Shown here: positions 49,675 through 58,479 of the stretch, in pieces
How the letters are laid out: every line of letters begins with the position of its first letter
How positions within the stretch are numbered: the first letter of the stretch is position 1
DNA from: Clostridium algidicarnis DSM 15099
GTDB taxonomy: Bacteria; Bacillota; Clostridia; Clostridiales; Clostridiaceae
Assembly: GCF_002934235.1 (NCBI RefSeq)
Contig: NZ_PTIS01000010.1
Location: forward strand, 1 to 64,000
Direction of reading: 5' to 3'
Length of the DNA: 64,000 nt
The notes under the pieces: generated by a model
What the model was told of the DNA's origin: nothing
The model's database searches: none
Seen by the model: the letters and a program-made list of their open reading frames with translations, nothing else
Position numbers and translations under genes: made by a program

Positions 49675-52236
49675 TCATATGAGTTCAAATTCTTCAGTTT
49701 TATTAAATTTAGATCTATCAAACTTATTATTGGTAAAATATTTATACCCATCATCTATATAAAAAATATCACCTATATTATCACTATAGGAGTCGTCGAA
49801 TCTGTTGACTTTGTAGGTGAAATAATCTACATATTCTAGTATTTCAGATAGCTTAACTCTTTTTTCGGCATAATCCATTTCTGAATTCATTAATAGATTT
49901 TTATAGTCTCTCCAGACTTGATCACCTACCAATATACTACCATTATCAAGGTCTAAGGTTGTATTAAGAAATACTGTGTACTCCTTATATCTTTCTTCGA
50001 TAAGTTCCATTCTTTTTTTGATTTTATCATAAATTAAAGGTGTTATAATTTTAGTCCTAAAATAAGTTATGTTAGAATCGTTTTCTCTTTTAGAGTTTTC
50101 TTCTATTCTATCTAAAACTTTAGAATAATAATCCTCAAAGTTTTTATCTACAAGAAAGTTTTTCACAACATCGTCTTCTAGGGTTAAATCTTTTTGCTTT
50201 CTAAAATCATTTTTATAAATTAGTGAGGCTTCATCTAAGTTGAAGAAATAAACCTTGCAGTCCTTTTTAATACAGGAACGATTTATGCGTCCTAAAAATT
50301 GCTCTTCAGCATCTAAAATGGATATATCTTTAAAGCCTATATCCATATCTATATCAACTCCAGCCTCAATAACTTGTGTTGCAACTAATATAAACTTCCC
50401 ATTACTTTTGATTTTATTTATTATTTTCTTTCGTTCTGCCTTATTGTCATCTCCGGTTATTAACAAAACTTCACTATTTAATTTATCTTGGTTTTCAATT
50501 AAATTATTATAAAAGCCTAACGCAGATTTCTTTTTTATGAATTCTATTAAAATCTTATTTTTAGTATGAGATGTTTCAATAACCTTATCTAATAAAGATT
50601 CTAATAAGTTATTTCTTTTTATTAAAGAAAAATCTAAGGAAACTCTTTCTTTAAATAGAGCGTTGTTAAAGTATTTCTGCTTGTTTTTTATTAGATAAGT
50701 ACATTCATTTCGTTCCCCTATAATACTTAAGTTAGGGAGGGTTGCAGACATTATTATTATCTTTATGTTTAAAAGCTTTGAATATTTTTCTAAAAAGATG
50801 ATTATTTCTTTCCAAATGCTGTTTCTGTAGCTTTGAATTTCATCTAATATTACTACACTATTAGCCAAATAAATTAGAGGAAAACTTTCTTCTCGACTTT
50901 GACCAAAAAGAAAATTGAAAAAGTTAATATGACTTGTAAGCACTATAGGGTAATGTAAAAATTGCCTATTTAAAAGTGATTTTTTATAGTCAATATTGTG
51001 CTGTTCATTGGATATCTTATATTTCGTAGGGCCCTCTTCAATATGTTCTGAAATTATAGGGGTTACAGAGTTAATAACAGCGATGCTATTTTTTAATTTT
51101 GAATTATTTTGAAAGACTTTTTCTAAAGAATCCTTTGTTTGTTCTGCTAGAGTGTTAAAGGGGAAGATATAGAATAATTTGTTTAGTCTAGGATCCTTTT
51201 GCATAAGATTGAAGGCTAGATTAATAGAGGTATTTGTTTTACCGCTTCCTGTTGGGGCCTCTAGATAAAATATACTTTTATCTAGGTTATCTAATAGATT
51301 CTCCTCAGCCTCAATAAACATCTCTGATCTTAGTTTATTTATATCATTATCTTTAAATATCTTATTTCCGGAACCTGATAAAAACTTTTTATGACCTTGT
51401 ATGTTTTTATAAATTGATCCATTTTTAAAGACATCATAGTATTCATTTATATCTTTTATTAAACCAAAGTCCTTAATTTCGCTATTATCCATGTAATGAG
51501 AAGTTGCATAAAAATCTGAAGATGTAAGGAGCGAAGAAAGTAATTTTGAATAGACATATATATCTACACATTGCCACGCTTTAGTCTCTTCAAGTTTATT
51601 TAGATTCACTCTTAAAGCCCTAAAGCATTTTTCAATAATTTTAGAACTTATATTTAAGTCAATATCATAATCTTTATATAAATATTTTTTTTCGCTAAAC
51701 TTTAAATACTCATTTTTAAAAGCATCTTCAAATATAGTTAGATCCTTTAGTGAGCCATGGTGTTTTGATATTACATAACTATTTAAGATTAAAAATACTA
51801 GGAGAAGATTTAAGTCTTCTCCATTAAGTTTAAGATCTTTGAATAAGTTAAAATAATAATCAAAGTATATGCAAGAAGAAAGCATTGAATGGTTGGAGTC
51901 TTCTTGAGGCGTATTTTTATAAACATTGTTTTCCATTACTCTATTTTGAAAGTCTCCATTTATTTTACCTATATCATGCATATAAACAGCGTTACAAAAC
52001 ATATCCTTGAAAAGAACTTTTGAAACTTCAGTATTAGTAGAAAAAAAATTTATTTCAAAATTTTTAAATACATTATCAAGATTCTTATTTTTACATATAG
52101 TTAAAAAGTAGGTGTAGACTAAATCCATATGAGATTTTAAGGGCTCTTTATATTCTCTTCCAGTGTGAGCATATATATTTTTAAGATTAGATACGTGCTG
52201 CTCTAAAGGAAATAATGTTACATTTTCAAAATACAT
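49675..52236 (-). CDS. cas3: Cas3 nuclease-helicase
   Basis: An 853-aa effector recruited by Cascade to nick and degrade target DNA. The N-terminal HD nuclease domain (about residues 15-230) has AHTGREYKEPLKSHMD, AVYMHDIGKINGDFQ and SKHHGSL. The SF2 helicase follows: LEAPTGSGKTNTSINL (Walker A), VILDEIQSY (DExx box), IIMSATLPNLS, and VATQVIEAGVDID with FLGRINR (motifs V/VI). The ATG at 52236 has AGGTGG upstream, 10 bp after cas5. Both domains look intact. Confidence 0.97.
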   Translation of the reverse strand: MYFENVTLFPLEQHVSNLKNIYAHTGREYKEPLKSHMDLVYTYFLTICKNKNLDNVFKNFEINFFSTNTEVSKVLFKDMFCNAVYMHDIGKINGDFQNRVMENNVYKNTPQEDSNHSMLSSCIYFDYYFNLFKDLKLNGEDLNLLLVFLILNSYVISKHHGSLKDLTIFEDAFKNEYLKFSEKKYLYKDYDIDLNISSKIIEKCFRALRVNLNKLEETKAWQCVDIYVYSKLLSSLLTSSDFYATSHYMDNSEIKDFGLIKDINEYYDVFKNGSIYKNIQGHKKFLSGSGNKIFKDNDINKLRSEMFIEAEENLLDNLDKSIFYLEAPTGSGKTNTSINLAFNLMQKDPRLNKLFYIFPFNTLAEQTKDSLEKVFQNNSKLKNSIAVINSVTPIISEHIEEGPTKYKISNEQHNIDYKKSLLNRQFLHYPIVLTSHINFFNFLFGQSREESFPLIYLANSVVILDEIQSYRNSIWKEIIIFLEKYSKLLNIKIIIMSATLPNLSIIGERNECTYLIKNKQKYFNNALFKERVSLDFSLIKRNNLLESLLDKVIETSHTKNKILIEFIKKKSALGFYNNLIENQDKLNSEVLLITGDDNKAERKKIINKIKSNGKFILVATQVIEAGVDIDMDIGFKDISILDAEEQFLGRINRSCIKKDCKVYFFNLDEASLIYKNDFRKQKDLTLEDDVVKNFLVDKNFEDYYSKVLDRIEENSKRENDSNITYFRTKIITPLIYDKIKKRMELIEERYKEYTVFLNTTLDLDNGSILVGDQVWRDYKNLLMNSEMDYAEKRVKLSEILEYVDYFTYKVNRFDDSYSDNIGDIFYIDDGYKYFTNNKFDRSKFNKTEEFELI

Positions 52237-52246
52237 AATAAACCAC

Positions 52247-52984
52247 CTAAAAGAAAAACAATACTTTTCCTTCCCTTTCATATAATTTATAATCTTTTAT
52301 AAGGTTTACATTAAGATTTGTATGAATAAATTTTTCTGTTACATATTGGTTAGATACTTCTTCAAGACCTATAGGGAGTTGTTCTTCGTATTTATAAGTA
52401 TCCTCAGTTGGCTCATCAAAAAGTAGCATTTCTTCAGGAAGGATATTAAAAAATGATTTAATAAATAAACTATCTATATTTTTAGGACTATTTATTTGAT
52501 TTAAGTTTAAGATTTCTATATTTGTGATATCAGCATAATGGTCGTTTTTTCCTAGGTAAGGAATGTAAACAAATTTTTGATTTTTAAATCGGCTTTCTAT
52601 TTCATTAGAAAATTTAGAGGATTCTAGTGAAATATATATATCCCATTTAGGATTTTCAAGCCACTGTTCCTTTACTATAAGATTCCCACCTTGTTCCTTC
52701 GATGCATATCCTACAGAGTTATTAAATATTTGGATCTTTTTAGGGATATATCCATTAATATTCTTAGGTACTATAGAAATCTTTAAATCTTTTAATTCCT
52801 CATAAAATTTAGGATATTTGCTTTTGTTTTGATTTATATAGCCATCTAATCCTAAAGTAGCCCCTAATATACCGAGCAAAGCTACCTTGTGAATATTTCC
52901 ATAGGTGAAATAGTAGTAACTATTTACATCTGGTTTTTTAAAGAAAGCTGTTCTACCGCTCAAAGTAAACTTTAAGGCCTTCAT
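52247..52984 (-). CDS. cas5b: Cas5 (subtype I-B), Cascade subunit
   Basis: A 245-aa RAMP protein that caps the 5' handle of crRNA in Cascade. The N terminus KALKFTLSGRTAFFKKPDVN, followed by TYGNIHKVALLGILGATLGL, is the Cas5h/Cas5b signature. C-terminal YKLYEREGKVLFFF is typical of the family. It lies 4 bp after cas7. Confidence 0.95.
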   Translation of the reverse strand: MKALKFTLSGRTAFFKKPDVNSYYYFTYGNIHKVALLGILGATLGLDGYINQNKSKYPKFYEELKDLKISIVPKNINGYIPKKIQIFNNSVGYASKEQGGNLIVKEQWLENPKWDIYISLESSKFSNEIESRFKNQKFVYIPYLGKNDHYADITNIEILNLNQINSPKNIDSLFIKSFFNILPEEMLLFDEPTEDTYKYEEQLPIGLEEVSNQYVTEKFIHTNLNVNLIKDYKLYEREGKVLFFF

Positions 52985-52988
52985 TTAG

Positions 52989-53945
52989 TTAAACCTCTTT
53001 TCCTGTAAAAATATTATATACTTTTGATTTAGATATATTACCTTCTAATATTGTGGTGTAAGGATTGAAGTATATTTCTACATTTATAACATTTTCTATT
53101 ATGTCGTTTATTAATGTGTCAAAATTTAGTCTGATTATATTTTTATCTTCTCTCTTTTCAAATTCGATGTATTGAGATAAGTCAGGAAGATATTGCTCCT
53201 CATTAACCTCTACGAATATAGCAAATTCATTTTCACAACCAATTTTCGAGTTGGAATTAAAGGCTGTAGCAGCAACAATAGAAGTACTTTTAAAGTTTTT
53301 ATAGTCTTCTTCTGTATATCCTTCTGTAACACCCATTTCTATATAAGGTTTATATACCAATGGATTTATGGAAAATGGATAAAAATAATGAGCTTCATTG
53401 CTGACTATTTTTGTACCAAGTGTAGTTGCATTTGCTTCTTCTTTTTCTGTATTTGAATTACTTGCACTAGCTTTCTCTACTCTAAATGGTGATAAGATTT
53501 GCTGTTCTTCAGGAGTTGTATCCTCATATTTATTAAAGCCTTGGCCTATTTGAACGGCACCTATTATTCCTATATTATTTTTTTGTTCTGCAAAGGTAGC
53601 ACCAAAGTTTTTAACATCCACAGCGCTAAAGAGGTTCTTATATATTTCTCTACTATCTTTTATTGTACTTAAATCTTCAATTTTGAATACTTCTTCGAAT
53701 CTCTCCTTTAAGGATTTAGGTCTCACCTTTATTCCTTCTTTTTTATCTTCTTCAGCTTTTAGGGATTTTATATAAAGGACCTTTTCACCCTTTTCGTCCC
53801 ACATCTTTTTCATTGGGAACTTAAAAGCTTTATCACTACCAAAGGTTTCACCGGAAGAAATTGTTTTTGGATATCCACTAAAATCTGCATTCCAATTTGC
53901 CATAATTGACTTTATTCCTAACACGCCATAGACTCTTTTATTCAT
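52989..53945 (-). CDS. cas7: Cas7 (Csh2 type), Cascade backbone
   Basis: A 318-aa subunit that polymerises along the crRNA spacer; its thumb kinks every sixth base out of pairing. RVYGVLGIKSIMANWNADFSG and FGATFAEQKNNIGIIGAVQIG are characteristic of Csh2/Cas7b. The ATG at 53945 has AAAGGAGG upstream within the end of cas8b; the longer reading from 53969 includes that site. It sits immediately after cas8b and 4 bp before cas5. Confidence 0.95.
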   Translation of the reverse strand: MNKRVYGVLGIKSIMANWNADFSGYPKTISSGETFGSDKAFKFPMKKMWDEKGEKVLYIKSLKAEEDKKEGIKVRPKSLKERFEEVFKIEDLSTIKDSREIYKNLFSAVDVKNFGATFAEQKNNIGIIGAVQIGQGFNKYEDTTPEEQQILSPFRVEKASASNSNTEKEEANATTLGTKIVSNEAHYFYPFSINPLVYKPYIEMGVTEGYTEEDYKNFKSTSIVAATAFNSNSKIGCENEFAIFVEVNEEQYLPDLSQYIEFEKREDKNIIRLNFDTLINDIIENVINVEIYFNPYTTILEGNISKSKVYNIFTGKEV

Positions 53946-53946
53946 A

Positions 53947-54330
53947 TTAATTATCCTCCTTTTTTTCATATATTAAACTACTGTATAGATAACCTGCTAT
54001 TAGTATATCTTCGTCTACTTTACCTTCAGGAGTGTATCCACATACCATTGAATAAAGGTTGTTAAACCTCTTACTTCTCTTTTCAATTGCATAGCTATAT
54101 TTCTTAAACATCTTTCTCATTTCAAGCTTTAATTTCTCATCGCTTTTAGCATTTAACATAGGATTTATTAGTGAATGCATCTTTTTCCCAGATTTATTTA
54201 GAGATATAAAGTAACTTAATAACTGCCCATAGGCAAAAAAGTACTCCTCGTCATTATCTATATTAGTGGTTGTATCACTATTTATTTTCACTTTTAAGCT
54301 GCTTGATAGCTCAGCCAACTTATCTCCCAT
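53947..54330 (-). CDS. cas11: Cas11 small subunit from internal start within cas8b
   Basis: In frame inside cas8b, ATG at 54330 is preceded by GAAGGAGGAGAGAAT, a near-perfect ribosome binding site at correct spacing. It would yield a 127-aa all-helical protein starting MGDKLAELSSSLKV. Known I-B, I-C and I-D systems make the Cas11 small subunit this way from the 3' end of the large-subunit gene. The site is much better than needed for codon choice alone, which supports use. Confidence 0.78.
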   Translation of the reverse strand: MGDKLAELSSSLKVKINSDTTTNIDNDEEYFFAYGQLLSYFISLNKSGKKMHSLINPMLNAKSDEKLKLEMRKMFKKYSYAIEKRSKRFNNLYSMVCGYTPEGKVDEDILIAGYLYSSLIYEKKEDN

Positions 54331-55662
54331 ATTCTCTCCTCCTTCTAAATAATTTAATACTCCACATCTAAGGTTAAACTGTTCTTTTGATCTAATAAAA
54401 CTTTCATTACATATTGAATTTTTAATTAAGGTCATAGATAGTTTAGCAAAAGAACCTTTTATAACATTGGAATTGCCTTTATAAAACCAATCAAAAAAAC
54501 CAGTTCTATATTTTAATATTACTCTTCTAAGTTCGCTATTGTTGATTTTTAGGTCACTTGGTTCTGTAAAATAATTTGTAGATAAGAATTTATAGAATAA
54601 AACTTGATTAATAGCTTGTTCTAATTTAGTTAAGTTTTCTATGTTACCAGTAGGAAGCATAGCAGGAAACTTGCCATAATTTATAGGAATGACTTGTTTT
54701 ATATTAAGGCCTTTTATGTTAAATTTCATGCCTGTGATAGTATCGAAGTCATGAATTTCGACTTCCTTGCCTTTTTTTATTTTTAGGAAGTAACCTGTGA
54801 AGTCTTTTCCTATATTTTCATTGTTAGGCTTTGCTTCGATACCGTTATCATAAGATAAATAAATGTTGTTTTTACCATCTGAAGCCATATTCATTAAAAA
54901 GTCAAAGAATTTTTTTTGAAGGATTACTTCATCTTCGTTAATAAAATAAGGGATAGGATTTTTTCGAGTTTTAAGTTCTAAAAACGGCTTTTTAGCATTT
55001 AAACCCATATTGTCATTAGGTAGACCGTAAGTTTTATTTAAGATCTCAACATTGTATTGAGTGTTGTTATATACGTTAGGGATTACGTATTTTTCACTTT
55101 CTTTTTCGTATTCACTTAAATCTTCTTCAAAAAATATTTTAAGATAATTCTTATCTTTCTTTATATCATTGTTATCCATTAAATCGAATATATTATCCTC
55201 AATCCAAAGTTTACATTGAGCTATACTATCCTTATTAGCTTTGCCAAATTTTAGTTCGGCTTTTTCATACATTCTTTTATTTTCTTTTTCTGTATACTTT
55301 ATTAGAGGATTAAGAAGTATCCTATAATAATTATCTAATATTTCTTGTGTAAGCTTGGATCTATTTAAGTTTTCTTTTTTTATGAAAAAGCTTAGGTAGT
55401 TATTGCTGTGGATGACCTTTTTTTTATCTATTGACTTATTTATACTAATTAATTTAGATAAGTAATCTCTCTTAGCAAAATAATAATAAACGGTGTCTGT
55501 CTTATCTAATTTGGATTTATCCATTTCATAGATATGTTTAATTGTACCTGACTTATCAACAAGAATGTAAGTACCATTAGCCATGATGTAGCTATCAATA
55601 ATGTAGCTCTCACCTTTGTCTTCATATTGTTTTTTGAAGATTTCAACACTATCTCTTAACAA
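53947..55662 (-). CDS. cas8b: Cas8b (Csh1 type), Cascade large subunit
   Basis: A 571-aa large subunit, responsible in this subtype for PAM recognition and Cas3 recruitment. Overall length and segments such as LIKYTEKENKRMYEKAE, KKPFLELKTRKNPIPYF and RRVILKYRTGFFDWFYKG fit Csh1/TM1802-like Cas8b. The last 127 residues form a helical domain that can be translated separately from a strong internal start (see cas11). It lies 17 bp after cas6. Confidence 0.93.
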   Translation of the reverse strand: MLRDSVEIFKKQYEDKGESYIIDSYIMANGTYILVDKSGTIKHIYEMDKSKLDKTDTVYYYFAKRDYLSKLISINKSIDKKKVIHSNNYLSFFIKKENLNRSKLTQEILDNYYRILLNPLIKYTEKENKRMYEKAELKFGKANKDSIAQCKLWIEDNIFDLMDNNDIKKDKNYLKIFFEEDLSEYEKESEKYVIPNVYNNTQYNVEILNKTYGLPNDNMGLNAKKPFLELKTRKNPIPYFINEDEVILQKKFFDFLMNMASDGKNNIYLSYDNGIEAKPNNENIGKDFTGYFLKIKKGKEVEIHDFDTITGMKFNIKGLNIKQVIPINYGKFPAMLPTGNIENLTKLEQAINQVLFYKFLSTNYFTEPSDLKINNSELRRVILKYRTGFFDWFYKGNSNVIKGSFAKLSMTLIKNSICNESFIRSKEQFNLRCGVLNYLEGGENMGDKLAELSSSLKVKINSDTTTNIDNDEEYFFAYGQLLSYFISLNKSGKKMHSLINPMLNAKSDEKLKLEMRKMFKKYSYAIEKRSKRFNNLYSMVCGYTPEGKVDEDILIAGYLYSSLIYEKKEDN

Positions 55663-55679
55663 TTTATCACCTCCTTATA

Positions 55680-56378
55680 TTAGAGCCATTTTGCATTGAC
55701 ATAGCCATATCCCCTAGGATTCATTTCAAGTAGACCTGATCCCATAGCAAAAAATGCAAGATCTTGAGCAGAAGAATTTTCACAAATTTCCATGGAAATC
55801 TTGTCGCCTAAGATGTGTATGTTTTTGTAGCTAGAACTTATAGGCTTTTTGTTTTGGAAGGCTATTAAGTTAAATAAATCAAAATCTTCATTTATAATTG
55901 TATTGTAATATGAATTATATTTTTTTATTAAATTGTCCTTTAATCTCTTTTCAAAGATAGATATATCAGTATTGTTTCTCCAGTAGCCTGTATCAAATTT
56001 AGCAATTACTGGGGTTATGCTATAAAGCTTATCAATATGTTTTCTTATAAGGACTTTTTTATGAGTGGTAAGAACTTTTATACTTTCAGTATACAAATTT
56101 GATAAAGTCTTTTCAAAGAACATAGCTAAATTTTCATCAACAGTTCTTATAATAAAGGTGTATATTTTACCCTCTTTATAAATCTTTGATGGTTCAATAG
56201 GCCAAAGTGAATTAAAGCTATAGTTTTTAAAGTCGTTTTTTTCATGGAATTTTGGATAATCTTCAGTTAGATAGAATCCTTTGTCTATTAATTTACTTAT
56301 TTCTTGTAATGAATCTTGAATAGTTATATCCTTAAGCAAGTATACTTTGACCTCTATTTGGGAAACTTTAATATCCAT
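55680..56378 (-). CDS. cas6: Cas6 pre-crRNA endoribonuclease
   Basis: A 232-aa RAMP that cuts the array transcript within each repeat, leaving the 8-nt 5' handle. The C-terminal glycine-rich loop GSGLLEMNPRGYGYVNAKW is diagnostic. A candidate catalytic His lies in KFHEKNDFKNYSFNSLWP. It is the first gene of the cas operon, with AAGGAGG before its ATG and a consensus promoter 30-58 bp upstream. That promoter is the predicted target of the adjacent CreR-like RNA. Confidence 0.95.
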   Translation of the reverse strand: MDIKVSQIEVKVYLLKDITIQDSLQEISKLIDKGFYLTEDYPKFHEKNDFKNYSFNSLWPIEPSKIYKEGKIYTFIIRTVDENLAMFFEKTLSNLYTESIKVLTTHKKVLIRKHIDKLYSITPVIAKFDTGYWRNNTDISIFEKRLKDNLIKKYNSYYNTIINEDFDLFNLIAFQNKKPISSSYKNIHILGDKISMEICENSSAQDLAFFAMGSGLLEMNPRGYGYVNAKWL

Positions 56379-56407
56379 AATTTCACCTCCTTAGTTCCTA
56401 TATTTAC

Positions 56408-56462
56408 AATATAAACCTAAATATTTAATTTGTCAATTACATAAAATAAAATATAACATTGA
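56408..56462 (-). promoter_or_regulatory. cas operon promoter with predicted Cascade target site and TCA PAM
   Basis: On the minus strand TTGACA (56431-56436), 17 nt, TATATT (56408-56413) forms the cas promoter, start near 56401. Directly upstream, 56439-56459 reads ATGTT, A, TATTTTATTTT, A, TGT. It matches the pseudo-spacer of the CreR-like RNA at 19 of 21 positions, differing only at positions 6 and 18. The three bases 5' of it (56462-56460) are TCA, a known clostridial I-B PAM. The full 29-nt footprint would cover the -35 hexamer. Confidence 0.85.
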
Positions 56463-56478
56463 TTATATTAATTTATAT

Positions 56479-56522
56479 TAAAAATATAATCCAAGCTCCT
56501 AGTAAGTAAAAGCTTAGATTAT
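56479..56522 (-). terminator. Intrinsic terminator between the CreR-like RNA and the cas promoter
   Basis: On the minus strand ATAATCTAAGCT pairs with AGCTTGGATTAT (12 bp, one G.U), with a 13-nt loop, followed by ATTTTTAAT. The equivalent stem on the plus strand has a C.A mismatch, so it is best formed on the minus strand. It separates the small RNA from the cas operon. Confidence 0.8.
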
Positions 56523-56570
56523 GGGAAATATATTTCATATAAAATAAAGGGTTATGTAGTGCCTAGGTAA

Positions 56571-56600
56571 TATTGATTACATAAAATGTTATGGTTAAAC
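56571..56600 (-). repeat. Degenerate CRISPR repeat 2 (downstream of pseudo-spacer)
   Basis: On the minus strand it starts GTTTAACCATAACAT and continues TTTATGTAATCAATA. It matches the array repeat at 20 of 30 positions without gaps, best in the 5' half. The handle end has decayed. Confidence 0.75.
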
Positions 56601-56629
56601 ATGAAGACACAAAAAATAAAATAAAACAT

Positions 56630-56662
56630 ATTTAAATACATCATATATGTTATGGTTAAAAT
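56630..56662 (-). repeat. Degenerate CRISPR repeat 1 (upstream of pseudo-spacer)
   Basis: On the minus strand it starts ATTTTAACCATAACAT and ends GATGTATTTAAAT. With three inserted bases, 26 of the 30 array-repeat positions are retained, and the last 13 nt are identical, including the handle ATTTAAAT. Confidence 0.88.
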
Positions 56663-56685
56663 AATCCCTTTATAGAATATTGTTT

Positions 56686-56714
56686 ATTATACTAAAAATC
56701 TTTATAAATATCAA
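56686..56714 (-). promoter_or_regulatory. Promoter of the CreR-like RNA
   Basis: TTGATA (56709-56714), exactly 17 nt, TATAAT (56686-56691) on the minus strand. Predicted start near 56679, about 17 nt before degenerate repeat 1. Confidence 0.82.
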
Positions 56715-56723
56715 ACCGAACAA

Positions 56724-56794
56724 CATAAAAAAACTACCTTATCTAAGAAAAGAGAAATAGTTTACTAAGTTTCTCCTTGTAAATAAGGTAGTTT
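56724..56794 (-). terminator. Terminator of the DUF1611 gene
   Basis: Outer arms AAACTACCTTAT and ATAAGGTAGTTT, with an inner GAGAAA/TTTCTC pairing, then a T-run on the minus strand. It insulates the CRISPR locus from the upstream gene. Confidence 0.85.
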
Positions 56795-56872
56795 GGTAAA
56801 GTTAAGGTCATGAATAGGTAAATGATTTTATATATATTAAGCTATTAATTTTTAGATATATAATATTTATTT

Positions 56873-57949
56873 TTATGAAGCGGTGTTTTTAGATAGGTCT
56901 GGAAATATTTTTAAGATTTCATCTGTAATCTTTTTGCTTCCATATTTAAGTACATCTGTTGTTGGAATATGGAATTTCTTTTCACAATCTTTTATGGCCT
57001 TATCTATCTCTAGCTTGGACATATTTTCGTGATTTATAGTAATCCCTATAACAGGTTTTTTAGCGATGTATTCTATAAGTTTGATTTCACTTTCTAAGGA
57101 TGGAACCTTTAGTAGTGGGAAGTCTGCACGAATTTTTCTTTTTGGGGCATATTGAACTATGAAGGCATCTGGCATGGCTCCTTTTATAATTCCATAGCTA
57201 GATAAATAAGCTGGGTGACTTAGAGAGCTTTGTCCTTCTATTAATATAACGTCAGGATCCTCATTTTCAAAGGCAGCTACTACTGCTGATTCAATTTCTC
57301 CTGCTACGTATTGAGAGTTTATAACATCTATAGGTACGCCGTATTTAGCACCTTGCAGAACCCCTGTTTGGCCTGTTGCTACAAAAACTGCATTTATATT
57401 ATTACTTTTTAACTCTTGTAAAACTTCCATACAAGTTGTTCTTTTACCTATGGCACAATCAAGACCAAAGATTGCTACTACAGGCACTTCAACAGTATCA
57501 ATTTTGCCTGTGAATAATTTTAGCTCAGTTAGCGACTTAGGTTTTCTTATGTCATAAATTTCAACATTGTACTTTTTTGCATTTTCCGTTAGTTCGTTAT
57601 TATCTTTTAGAAATACTGGAAGACCATTTACAATATCCATTCCATATTTCATAGCTTCTTTTGTGGCTTCTATAAGGTCTAGAGGTAAATATGCCTCAGT
57701 TAGTGCAAGTCCTATAATAAAACACTTAGGTTTAACATTTAAGGATTGTAGTGCTTCTTTAGTATTTTTAAATACAGGTATGTTATTTTTAGCACCATCT
57801 AAATGCTCTCCAGAATCCATGCCAGCTTTTGTGCTGTCTATAATTCCTAGTATTTCATATTTTTCTGAATATCGTACAAGACCATTTGCAATTTTACCAT
57901 CTGATTCTCCAAAGAGACCTTCACAATAAACTAGTGAATTAATTCTCAT
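56873..57949 (-). CDS. DUF1611 family P-loop protein
   Basis: A 358-aa cytoplasmic protein of the DUF1611 (DgcN-like) family. The N-terminal part is Rossmann-like (VYCEGLFGESDGKIANGLVRY, ILGIIDSTKAGMDSGEHLDG). The C-terminal part has a P-loop GLDCAIGKRTTC and FVATGQTGVLQG and IEGQSSLSHPA segments. The ATG at 57949 follows AAGGAG; the longer reading from 58081 starts in a spurious hydrophobic stretch. Related proteins act in D-amino-acid (D-glutamate) metabolism, and a racemase-family gene is divergent next door. The exact reaction here is unknown. Confidence 0.85.
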   Translation of the reverse strand: MRINSLVYCEGLFGESDGKIANGLVRYSEKYEILGIIDSTKAGMDSGEHLDGAKNNIPVFKNTKEALQSLNVKPKCFIIGLALTEAYLPLDLIEATKEAMKYGMDIVNGLPVFLKDNNELTENAKKYNVEIYDIRKPKSLTELKLFTGKIDTVEVPVVAIFGLDCAIGKRTTCMEVLQELKSNNINAVFVATGQTGVLQGAKYGVPIDVINSQYVAGEIESAVVAAFENEDPDVILIEGQSSLSHPAYLSSYGIIKGAMPDAFIVQYAPKRKIRADFPLLKVPSLESEIKLIEYIAKKPVIGITINHENMSKLEIDKAIKDCEKKFHIPTTDVLKYGSKKITDEILKIFPDLSKNTAS

Positions 57950-58479
57950 AATATCTACTCCTTTTTGTATAAATTTAGTAAGATTAAAATGTATTTTTGT
58001 TTGTATTGTCAATATAAGTAATAAAAAGTGTATAAAAAAAACACTATAGACTGCATAAAACAATGTACCTAATACTGGCAAAGTAGTATAAGGATAATAG
58101 TTTACAGTTTATGGTGATTTAAACGCGTTAGGGATATAATCTTGTTGGGTGTATTATTGCCTTTAGATATATAAACATCTAAAAATAGTGAATATAAAAT
58201 CCGATATTTTTTATTAAATGTATTTGATGTATATACATTATACCACACAAAACATGAAAAAGATAAAAAAAAAACAGAATTCACAAAAACTTCAAAATAA
58301 ATATAAAATATTAACATTGTTCTATAAAAATATATAAATAAATTAAAAACACTATAAAACATTGTAAAATTATTATAATATAATATGAGCGAATATTGCA
58401 ATATAATTTAAAATTAAGAATTTTGTGATATAATTAAGTTATTACCAAAGAATAATTATTATTTTAGGAGGTGTGGGTT
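57950..58479. other. Intergenic region between DUF1611 and racemase genes
   Basis: About 530 bp, very AT-rich. The 99-codon open frame on the minus strand (58102-58401) is hydrophobic and low-complexity, with no good start, and I do not accept it. TTTAGGAGG at 58464-58472 is the racemase ribosome binding site. I see no recognisable RNA gene. Confidence 0.5.

Larger units (their letters stand above)
56480..56679 (-). ncRNA. CreR-like Cas-regulating RNA (degenerate mini-CRISPR)
   Basis: A predicted ~200-nt minus-strand transcript from its own promoter to its own terminator. It contains repeat-like element 1 (56662-56630), a 29-nt pseudo-spacer (56629-56601) and repeat-like element 2 (56600-56571). 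Element 1 ends in the intact handle ATTTAAAT, so Cas6 processing could place the pseudo-spacer directly behind a normal crRNA handle. The pseudo-spacer begins ATGTTTTATTTTATTTT and matches the cas promoter (see that entry). This is the architecture of CreA/CreR guides known in other CRISPR systems. Regulation here is inferred. Confidence 0.8.

Noticed and set aside
56571-56662. The two degenerate repeats as a mere relic of a second array
   Set aside because: Decay alone would not preserve a dedicated promoter and terminator, an intact handle, and a pseudo-spacer matching the adjacent cas promoter with a PAM and mismatches only at positions 6 and 18. I keep the relic idea only as the null hypothesis.
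58102-58401. A 99-codon minus-strand ORF
   Set aside because: Hydrophobic, Tyr/Phe-rich low-complexity translation of AT-rich intergenic DNA, with no ribosome binding site.
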